Shown here in pieces: positions 56,717 to 64,000 of a DNA stretch of 64,000 nucleotides. A program made the position numbers and the translations under genes. Numbering within the stretch: the first letter of the stretch is position 1; each line of letters starts with the position of its first letter. Below the pieces are notes generated by a model, which worked only from the letters and a program-made list of their open reading frames with translations, searched no databases and had not been told where the DNA came from. Source of the stretch: Paraoerskovia sediminicola (GTDB lineage: Bacteria; Actinomycetota; Actinomycetes; Actinomycetales; Cellulomonadaceae); NCBI RefSeq assembly GCF_030296575.1, contig NZ_AP027729.1, forward strand, positions 1,612,001 through 1,676,000. Reading direction: 5' to 3'.

Positions 56717-57661
56717 ATGACGACACCAACGATCGTCGACGGCCCTGAGGCCGGTCACGCTCAGAAGCAGAGAAGGGTCGGTCGAAGCCGGCGCCAGCGC
56801 ACGGACGACGCGATCGTCGGGATCTTCAGTGCGCCGGCAGTCGCCTGGTACATCGTTTTCACGATCGGTCCGATGATCGCGATCTTCGTGATCAGCCTGC
56901 TCTTCTGGACCGGCTTCCTTGCGACGCCGACATGGGCGGGGCTCGCGAACTATGACCGTGTCCTGCACGATCCCGTGTTCTGGACCGCGGTCCGCAACAC
57001 GGCGGTGCAGGTGTTGATCGCTCTGCCGGTCATGCTGCCGCTCGCCTTCATGCTGGGGTACTACGTCGCGCTGAAGCCGCGGTTCCATCGGGTGCTCCGC
57101 GTCATACTCTTCACACCGGCGCTCCTGTCACTCTCGGCCATGGGAACCGTCTTCTACGCGATCTTCCAGCCCACGGGCATGGTCAACTCGGCTCTGGAGT
57201 CCCTCGGGCTCGGGTCGCTCGCCAAGCCTTGGCTCGCCAACCCGGACACCGCTCTCTACACCGTGATCTTCGTCGGTATCTGGTCGGGGATCGGTTTCAC
57301 CGCGATCCTCTTCTCCGCACGGATGAGTGCCGTGTCGGCGGACGTCTACGAGGCCGCAGAGCTCGACGGGTGCGGCCACTGGCGGCGCATGTGGAGCATC
57401 GCGTTCCCTGTGATCAAGGACTACTTCGGCGTGCTGACGATGCTCCAGTTCCTGTGGACGGTGTTCGCATCAGCGGGCATGGTCCTGCTCCTGACCAACG
57501 GTGGTCCCGGAAACTCCTCGACGACGCTCTCCTTCCTGGTCTACGAGAAGGCGTTCGTCCAGTCCCAGGTCGGATACAGCCAGGCGGTCGGCGTCATCCT
57601 CTTCGCCGTGGGTGTCATCGGGCTGCTCGCAATTCGCCGGGCATTCCGGCAGAACTACTAG
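56717..57661 (+). CDS. sugar ABC transporter permease (MalF type, second operon)
   Basis: This 314-residue protein has six membrane segments and the EAA loop YEAAELDGCGHWRRMWSIAFP. The basic N-terminus QKQRRVGRSRRQR sits in the cytoplasm. GGGAGGA upstream supports this ATG. It is separated by ten bases from the partner permease. The family places it in the CUT1 group for di- and oligosaccharides. Confidence 0.92.
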   Translation: MTTPTIVDGPEAGHAQKQRRVGRSRRQRTDDAIVGIFSAPAVAWYIVFTIGPMIAIFVISLLFWTGFLATPTWAGLANYDRVLHDPVFWTAVRNTAVQVLIALPVMLPLAFMLGYYVALKPRFHRVLRVILFTPALLSLSAMGTVFYAIFQPTGMVNSALESLGLGSLAKPWLANPDTALYTVIFVGIWSGIGFTAILFSARMSAVSADVYEAAELDGCGHWRRMWSIAFPVIKDYFGVLTMLQFLWTVFASAGMVLLLTNGGPGNSSTTLSFLVYEKAFVQSQVGYSQAVGVILFAVGVIGLLAIRRAFRQNY

Positions 57662-57671
57662 GAGGACGGCA

Positions 57672-58580
57672 ATGACGACGACGACAGCGCCTCCCCAGGC
57701 CGCGCGGCGTAGCGTGAAGAAGCCGGAGGGTGCGCACAACACCCAGCGCAGTCAAGGCCGAGGGCGCGCCCTGATCCCCGCGCACGTCCTCGCGTGGGTC
57801 TACGCTGCACTGCTGGCGATCCCGATCTACTACATCATCGTCTCGGCCTTCAAGCCGAACCTGGCGATCTTCTCGGAACCCTTCGCGCTGCCGACCAGTC
57901 TCAGCTTCGAGAACTTCGCGACAGCGTGGTCCCGAGCCAGTCTCGGTACGGCACTGGCGAACTCGCTGCTCATCACCGGGGTCTCGGCGGTCCTCACCCT
58001 CGCTTTGGCCGTCCCCGCCGCCTACGGGCTCGCTCGGGCCAAGGGGAGGCTCGGTACCGCGGTCGAGCGGCTGTTCTCGCTGGGGTTCTTGATCCCCGGG
58101 TTCGCGGCTCTCGTCCCGACGGTGCTTCTCGCGATCGCGATCGGGCTGTTCCAGACCCGGCTGTTCGTGATCCTCTTCATGCCCGCGACAGCGCTCCCGT
58201 TGTCGGTCATCCTCCTGACGCAGTTCATGCGGACCGTTCCATCGGAGCTGGAGGAGTCCGCGACGCTCGACGGCGCGAACCGTTGGGCGGTGCTGAGGCA
58301 CATCTATCTGCCGATCGCGACGCCCGGCATCGCCACCGTGACGATCCTCAACCTCCTGAACTTCTGGAACGAGTACCTGTTCACCCTGATCCTCGGCGGG
58401 CCGAACCCTAGCGTCCGGACGGTGCAGGTCGCTCTGCCGACGCTCGTCTCCCAGACGAGCACCGACTACGGCGTCCTCGCCGCCGGCACGCTCATCACCC
58501 TCGTCCCTGTGTATCTCGCATACATCCTGCTCTCCCGCCAGATGGAGGACGCCCTGCTCCAGGGCGCCGTCAAGAGCTGA
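57672..58580 (+). CDS. sugar ABC transporter permease (MalG type, second operon)
   Basis: This 302-residue partner permease has six hydrophobic segments and an EAA loop in EESATLDGANRWAVLRHIYLP. ALIPAHVLAWVYAALLAIPIYYIIVSAFKP (core IPIYYIIVSAFKP) is the MalG-type first helix. The ATG at 57672 is preceded by GGAGGACGGCA. As in the first sugar operon, no ATPase gene is nearby, so a general MsiK-like ATPase probably serves both. Confidence 0.92.
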   Translation: MTTTTAPPQAARRSVKKPEGAHNTQRSQGRGRALIPAHVLAWVYAALLAIPIYYIIVSAFKPNLAIFSEPFALPTSLSFENFATAWSRASLGTALANSLLITGVSAVLTLALAVPAAYGLARAKGRLGTAVERLFSLGFLIPGFAALVPTVLLAIAIGLFQTRLFVILFMPATALPLSVILLTQFMRTVPSELEESATLDGANRWAVLRHIYLPIATPGIATVTILNLLNFWNEYLFTLILGGPNPSVRTVQVALPTLVSQTSTDYGVLAAGTLITLVPVYLAYILLSRQMEDALLQGAVKS

Positions 58581-58644
58581 AGCCCTCGAACTCCCCGAAC
58601 GACCCTGAACCGACGCGCCAGCGGGCGCGCTGAGAGGAATCAAC

Positions 58645-59987
58645 ATGACCACGACCGACATCCGCGAGCACGGCGCCACCGGCGACGGCGTCACGAACGA
58701 CGCGCCGGCCATCCAGGCTGCCATCGACGCCTGCCATGCTGCCGGCGGTGGCACCGTCGTCGTCCCGTCCGGAGCCACGTACCTCACGGGGTCCATCGAG
58801 CTGAAGTCGTTCGTCGAGCTGCACGTCGAGCGGGGCGCGACGCTGGCAGGGAGCGGCGTCGACGCCGACTACACGACGGAGATCGAGGTCAGTGCGCTGT
58901 CGTCGGGCGTCCTCAACCCGGCGAACGACCACGCGCTGGCGCTGATCTGGGCTCGCGACGCGGAGCACGTCGCGATCACCGGGGCGGGGACGATCGACGG
59001 CGCCGGCCGACACTTCGTCGACAGCGACAACGGGTACATCTACCGGTGCCCGAACCGGCGCCCCTTCACGGTCTTCCTGACGGGCTGCACGCGGGTGACC
59101 ATGCGCGACGTCCGTCTCGTCGACGCCGCACTCTGGTGCGTGCGCCTGACGGGCTGTGTCGACGTGCTGGTCCACTCGATCACCATTGATGCCGACCTGA
59201 AGTACCCGAACGCCGACGGGATCGATCTCGACCGGTGCCGACAGGTGCGGATCAGCGACTGCGAGATCTCGTGCGGGGACGACGCCATCTCGCTCAAGAC
59301 CTGCGAGGAGTTCCCGCAGTACGGCATCACCGAGGACATCGTGATCACCAACTGCACCCTGCAATCGACCTCGTCGGCCGTCGTCGTCGGCGTGGACGCC
59401 GTCGCCGACATCCGCAATGTCGTCGTCTCGAACTGTGTCGTCCGGGGCTCTCACCGTGGCCTCGCGGTCAACCTGGGCCAGGAGGGCAACTTCTCGAACA
59501 TCCTCTTCAGCGACTGCATCGTCGAGACCCGGCACTTCTCCGACGACTGGTGGGGGCACGGCGAGCCCATCTACGTCAGTGCGGTCCCGTGGCACGACAA
59601 GGTCGGGAAGATCACGAACGTCCGGTTCCGCAACATCCTGGCGCGGTCCGAGAACGGCGCCTACATCGCCGGCCACGAGAAGGGCCTCGTGACCGGCGTC
59701 GTGCTGGAGAACGTCCGGATCGAGCTCGACCGGTGGACGAGCTGGCCGGGCGGCGAGTACGACCGCCGCCCGTTCGAGCAGGGGAGAAGATCTACCAGCA
59801 CGCCACGTCCGGTGTGCACGTCGACACCGCCTCCGACGTGACCCTGCGCAACTGCGAGGTGGTCTGGGGCTCCGTCCAGGACAACTTCTCGCACGCCGTC
59901 GAGGCGATCGACGTGGATGGACTGGTGATCGAAGGTCTCCGTGGCGAAGCAGCCCACCCCGGCCTGGACGCCGTCCACCAGCACTGA
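58645..59987 (+). CDS. GH28 polygalacturonase-family glycoside hydrolase (one frame break)
   Basis: The protein is a right-handed beta-helix enzyme. The start GATGDGVTNDAPAIQAAIDACHAAGGGTVVVP is the usual pectate-lyase/GH28 opening (core GDGVTNDAPAIQAAID). Catalytic motifs are NADGIDLDRC and CGDDAISLKT, matching the family NTD and DD positions, with GSHRGLAVN in place of the GHG turn. There is no signal peptide, so it acts inside the cell after uptake, which fits an exo-acting enzyme on short oligosaccharides such as rhamno- or galacturonides. One G at the run 59781-59784 joins the last 70 residues and gives 447. Confidence 0.87.
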
Positions 59988-60024
59988 CGACCCGGTCGAC
60001 AGACCGGAACGAGAGCGAGAAGCA

Positions 60025-62497
60025 ATGCGAGACATCACAGTGATCACGACCGGCTGGACGCTCGAGCCCTCGCGGCTCGACGCGGATGCCCCCGAGGGCT
60101 TCAGCACGGCCCCGGTCAGCGCCACAGTGCCAGGGTGCGTCCACACGGACCTGCTGGACCACGACCTGATCGACGACCCGTATGTCGGGACGAACGAGGA
60201 CGAGCAGCACTGGATCGGGCGCTCCGCGTGGACCTACCGGACCTCGATCGACGTCGAGGTCGACACCGAACGGTCGTACGAGCTCGTGTTCGACGGGCTC
60301 GACACGGTCGCCCGGGTCGAGCTCAACGGCCAGACGGTCGCGGAGACGGCGAACATGCACCGCACCTACCGTTTCGACGTCGCGGAGCTGCTCCGGCCCG
60401 GGGCAAACGATCTGGTCGTCGAGTTCATGCCGGTCCGGGAGTACACCGACGCGGTCGTCGCGGAGGCGGGCGAGCGCCCGAACGTGTACCCCGAGCCGTT
60501 CCAGTACGTCCGCAAGATGGCCTGCAACTTCGGCTGGGACTGGGGCCCGACGCTCGTGACCGCGGGAATCTGGAAGCCGGTCCGCCTGGAGTCCTGGCGG
60601 ACGGCCTCCTCGCGGCCGTCCGTCCCGTCGCCAGGGTTGACGGGACGGACGGGGTTCTCGAGGTCGAGGTCGACGTGGTCGTCGATGGGACCGTGGACGC
60701 ACCCCTCGACGTGGTGGTCGAGGTCGCCGGGTTCGAGGCGCGGATCGTGGCGCCCGTCCACGGCGGGACGGTTGCGGCGGCCGTGACGGTTCCCGATGTG
60801 TCGGTGTGGTGGCCCCGTGGTCATGGGGAGCAGCCTCTGTACGACGTCCGGGTGTCCCTCGCGTCCGGTGGCGTCGATCTGGATTCCTGGGTGCGCCGCA
60901 CCGGCTTTAGGAATGTCTCGTTGTCGACGCAGGACGACGACGCCGGGATGTCGTTCGTGATCGCGGTAAACGACCAGCCGGTCTTCGTCCGGGGAGTGAA
61001 CTGGATCCCGGACGACTGCTTCGTCTCCAGGGTCGGCATCGACGACTACCGCGAGCGGATCAGCCAGGCGGCTGCCGCGAACGTCAATCTGCTCCGCATC
61101 TGGGGTGGCGGGCTGTACGAGAAGGACGAGCTCTACGACGTCTGCGACGAGATGGGGATCCTCGTCTGGCAGGACTTCCTCTTCGCATGCGCCGCATACC
61201 CGGAGACCGACGACCTGGTCGCCGAGGTCGAGGGCGAGGCGCGTGACAACGTGGCACGTCTGATGCCGCACCCGAGCCTGGTGCTCTGGAACGGCAACAA
61301 CGAGAACATCTGGGGATTCTTCGACTGGGGCTGGCAGGAGCCGCTCGACGGCAAGGACTGGGGCCTCGGCTACTACACGGGCGTGCTCCCGCGGGTCGTC
61401 GCGCAGACGGATCCTTCGCGGCCGTACTGGCCGGGTTCCCCCTACTCGGGGTCCTTGGACATCCACCCGAACGACCCCGACCACGGGAACCACCACTCGT
61501 GGGAGGTGTGGAACCGCGCGGACTACACGAGCTATGCGGAGGACCGTCCGCGATTCGTCTCCGAGTTCGGGTATCAAGCGCCCCCGCGTGGTCGACGCTG
61601 GAAGCGTCTGTGGCCGACGAGCCTGTCGAGTTCGATTCGCCGGGCGTCCTGCACCACCAGAAGGCGGACGACGGCAACGGCAAGCTTGCCCGGGGGATGG
61701 CACCGCACCTCCCGGACCCGGTCGACACCGCTGACTGGCACTACCTCACCCAGCTGAACCAGGCACGGGCCATCACTTTCGGGGTCGAGCACTACCGCGG
61801 CCTGTGGCCCCACTGCATGGGCGCGATCCTCTGGCAGCTCAACGACTGCTGGCCGGTGACGTCCTGGGCCGCGGTCGACGGCGCGGGCCGGCAGAAGCCG
61901 CTCTGGTACGCGTTGCGGCGGCTCTACGCCGACAGGATCGTCCTCCTGCGGCGCTCCGGCGCAGGGGAGCTCGAGGTGGTCGTCGTGAACGACGGGCCGC
62001 ATCGGTGGACGGCCCCGCTCGATCTCACCCGGCGGTCGCTCGACGGGCAGGTGCTCGCGACGGTGTCGTCCACCGTCGATGTCGCACCGCGCAGCTCGAC
62101 GGTCGTGCGCGTCCCCGACGACGTCGCGACGCCGATGGACGCCGCTCGCGAGGCCGTCTCGGCCTCCGTCGACGGCCAGCGCACGCTGCACCTCTTCGTC
62201 GAGGACCGGGATCTGGAGATGGGCCGTGCCCGGTTGGACGTCACGGCTCGGCCGATCGAGGACGGGGTCGCTGTCATGGTCGTCGCCCGGAGCTTTGCTC
62301 GCGATCTCGTTCTCAACAGCGATCGGGTCGACCCCGAGTCCGTGGTCGATGATCAGCTCGTGACTTTGTTCCCGGGCGAGTCGCACGAGTTCCGGGTGTG
62401 CACGCGCACGACCGCTGACGACCCACGGTGGACGACGCCGCCCGTGCTGCGGTGCGTCAACGACACAGCGCGCGAGCGTTCGTCCGTGGCTGTGTGA
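60025..62497 (+). CDS. GH2 beta-mannosidase (two frame breaks)
   Basis: The protein is a cytoplasmic enzyme of family GH2. N-terminal sugar-binding domain: ATVPGCVHTDLLDHDLIDDPYVGTNE, then WTYRTSIDV and FDGLDTVARVELNGQTV. ACNFGWDWGPTL is the beta-mannosidase signature. The barrel has VNLLRIWGGGLYEKDELYDVCDEMGILVWQDF (core RIWGGGLYE), the acid/base Glu in WNGNNENIW and the nucleophile in FVSEFGYQA. Frame breaks lie near 60600-60615 and at the C run 61581-61585; a base at each gives 824 residues, normal for the family. It would remove terminal beta-mannose residues from an imported glycan. Confidence 0.9.
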
Positions 62498-62547
62498 TGA
62501 TTCGCGTCGACGGGCATACGCGACAGGCGAGACCTGAAGGAGGCGCC

Positions 62548-63585
62548 GTGGCTCGACCGACGATCGTCGACATCGCGCAGGCCGCGGGCGTCTCGAAGGG
62601 TGCTGTCTCGTTCGCTCTGAACGATCGCCCCGGGGTCTCGGACGCGACCCGTGCCCGGATCATCGCGACCGCGGCGCAGCTCGGTTGGGTGCCGAACGCT
62701 GCCGCGCGCTCGCTGGCAGGCACCCGGGCGGGCGCGATCGGCCTAGTCTTCGCGCGACCCGCGAAGACGCTGGCCGTCGAGCCGTTCTTCATGCAGCTCA
62801 TCGCAGGCATCGAGTCCGAGCTCGCCAAGCAGTCGCTCGCGCTGGTCTTCCAGGTCGTCGAGGACCACCAGGCGGAGATCGCGACATATCGGCGATGGGC
62901 GGCCGAGCGGCGGGTCGACGGCGTTCTCGTCGTCGACCCGTATGCCGAGGACGACCGGTTGGCTCCGCTCCGTGAGCTCGACCTCCATGCCGTGTTCATC
63001 GGGATCCCGCCGACGAGCGAAGGTTTCGCCGGCGTGTGGAGCGACATGACGGTGGCGATGGATGCGGCCCTGGGCCACCTGACGTCTCTCGGGCACACCC
63101 GGATCGCGCGCGTCGCCGGGGACACGAGGCACGACCACGTGGTTCTTCGTGACGCCGACTTCGTCCGCTGGACCGCCGACCACGGGTTGGCCGACTGCAC
63201 GATCGAGCAGACCGACTACTCGGTGGAGTCCGGGTCGCGGGCGACGCACAGGTTGCTGACCGCCCAGCGCCCGCCCACGGCGATCATCTACGACAACGAC
63301 GTGATGGCGCTCGCGGGAGTCGGTGTCGCTCAGGAGCTCGGAGTGAGCATCCCGGGTGACGTCTCGGTGCTGGCCTGGGACGACTCGATCCTGTGCTCGT
63401 TGAGCCACCCGGCCATCACCGCGCTGCATCGTGACCTCACCGAGTTCGGTGCTGCCGCAGCAAACCTGCTGCTCGACCTGATCGACGGCGGCGCACCGCG
63501 GCGTGTCGAGACGGCTCCGGGAGTTCTGGTGGTCCGTGGGAGCACCGGGCCGGTGACGACGGCGCGAGGCGGGGTGATGGCATGA
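62548..63585 (+). CDS. LacI-family transcriptional regulator
   Basis: This 345-residue repressor starts at the GTG at 62548 (GAAGGAGG upstream). Its helix-turn-helix TIVDIAQAAGVSKGAVS is followed by the hinge helix region, where NAAARSLAG fits. The periplasmic-binding-like core includes VFARPAKTLAVEPFFMQLIAGIE, RVDGVLVVDP, TAIIYDNDVMALAG and SVLAWDDSILCSLSHPAITALHRDL (core AWDDSILCSLSHPAIT). It lies within the operon, its stop overlapping the next start (ATGA). It probably represses the operon at the palindrome 55275-55292 and is released by a mannose- or galacturonate-derived sugar. Confidence 0.92.
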   Translation: MARPTIVDIAQAAGVSKGAVSFALNDRPGVSDATRARIIATAAQLGWVPNAAARSLAGTRAGAIGLVFARPAKTLAVEPFFMQLIAGIESELAKQSLALVFQVVEDHQAEIATYRRWAAERRVDGVLVVDPYAEDDRLAPLRELDLHAVFIGIPPTSEGFAGVWSDMTVAMDAALGHLTSLGHTRIARVAGDTRHDHVVLRDADFVRWTADHGLADCTIEQTDYSVESGSRATHRLLTAQRPPTAIIYDNDVMALAGVGVAQELGVSIPGDVSVLAWDDSILCSLSHPAITALHRDLTEFGAAAANLLLDLIDGGAPRRVETAPGVLVVRGSTGPVTTARGGVMA

Positions 63586-64000
63586 CTGCGCGGCACGAGC
63601 TGCCGGTCACCTGGACGCTCCGTGCGGTCGGGGACGAGATCCCCGACGACGCACCCGGTTGGGTTGCTGGTCTCGAGGTGCCGGGGACGGTCCCTGGCTG
63701 TGTCCACACGGACCTGATGGACGCCGGTCTCGTACCGGACCCGTACCTGGACGAGAACGAGCGCGAGGTACAGTGGATCGCGCGCACCGGCTGGGAGTAC
63801 GCCACCGAGATCGTCTGGTCGGAGGTGGATGCCGACCGGGTGGATCTGGTCTGCGACGGCCTCGACACGGTAGCCACCATCGAGCTCAACGGCGCCCGGG
63901 TCGCGACGACCCAGAACATGCACCGGTCCTATCGGTTCGACGTGACCGGGCGCCTGATCGCGGGGTCCAACAGGATCGTGGTCCGCTTCGCCTCGGCCCT
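63582..64000 (+). CDS. second GH2 beta-mannosidase-like enzyme (3' end outside the window)
   Basis: Only the first 139 residues are visible. They read like the N-terminal half-barrel of GH2 beta-mannosidases: EVPGTVPGCVHTDLMDAGLVPDPYLDENE, then IARTGWEYATEIVW, VCDGLDTVATIELNGARVATTQNMHRSYRFDV (core GLDTVATIELNG). It is similar to the first enzyme but clearly a separate gene. It overlaps the LacI stop by four bases, so it is in the same operon. Confidence 0.85.
   Translation, partial: MTARHELPVTWTLRAVGDEIPDDAPGWVAGLEVPGTVPGCVHTDLMDAGLVPDPYLDENEREVQWIARTGWEYATEIVWSEVDADRVDLVCDGLDTVATIELNGARVATTQNMHRSYRFDVTGRLIAGSNRIVVRFASA

Noticed and set aside
1-64000. tRNA, rRNA, insertion sequences, prophage or integrase genes
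   Set aside because: None seen by eye. The mosaic at 41700-44100 has gene scraps but no transposase or integrase, and no clear inverted repeats or target duplications.

Overview
The window is very high-GC, densely coded DNA from an actinobacterium. The best fit is the Micrococcales, a Cellulomonas-like or related soil or plant-associated genus. Supporting signs are the codon usage, F420-dependent enzymes, many GTG starts, an LPXTG surface protein, a GlxR-type site, an actinobacterial-type PHO box and two carbohydrate-uptake operons with LacI or DeoR regulators. This placement is inferred from gene content, not from a phylogeny.

Layout. 1-5390: the end of a TM0106-type nuclease/helicase, a UvrA-like ABC ATPase and an F420-type nitroreductase. 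5646-11689: a branched-chain amino acid (Liv) transporter, with the binding protein on + and two ATPases and two permeases on -. The LivH-type permease carries a secreted N-terminal domain. 12061-20270: an F420 pyridoxamine-oxidase-like protein, an NTF2-like protein, oligopeptidase B, a phosphate transporter behind a PHO box, a threonine aldolase, VanZ, DUF2254 and YchJ. 20299-24513: a large tandem-S1/coiled-coil protein of unknown role, a Nudix hydrolase and an unrecognised protein.

24560-35071 is a sugar regulon: a DeoR/AgaR-type repressor, a GH4 glycosidase, a class II aldolase, an amidohydrolase read the other way, a SIS-domain isomerase, a three-gene ABC importer and two PfkB kinases. 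Together they look like import, hydrolysis, isomerisation, phosphorylation and aldol cleavage of a galactose- or galactosamine-like sugar. 35138-36462 is a CorC/HlyC-like CBS protein.

36655-46108 is the accessory stretch. A DUF6318-lipoprotein plus PKD-protein pair is present twice, the second pair truncated, flanking an animal-type heme peroxidase and a macrodomain protein. Next come a C-terminal remnant of a DGQHR/DndB-like gene, a ChaB remnant, an orphan membrane protein, an intact-looking ChaB, a DoxX protein and a DUF1524/excalibur nuclease. 46490-49830 is a sortase-anchored protein with five Ig-like repeats.

49933-55226: an NAD(P)-binding oxidoreductase, a DrrAB-type ABC exporter, a 2-keto acid decarboxylase and a divergent Lrp/AsnC regulator. 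55376-64000: a second sugar operon with binding protein, two permeases, a GH28 enzyme, a GH2 beta-mannosidase, a LacI regulator and the start of a second GH2 enzyme. It sits behind a near-perfect LacI-type palindrome.

A caution for every reader: at least 19 reading-frame breaks occur in otherwise well-conserved genes. Every one is repaired by adding a single base, and most lie at runs of G or C. They look like homopolymer undercalls in the assembly rather than real pseudogenes. Such genes are given here as one feature with the break marked.
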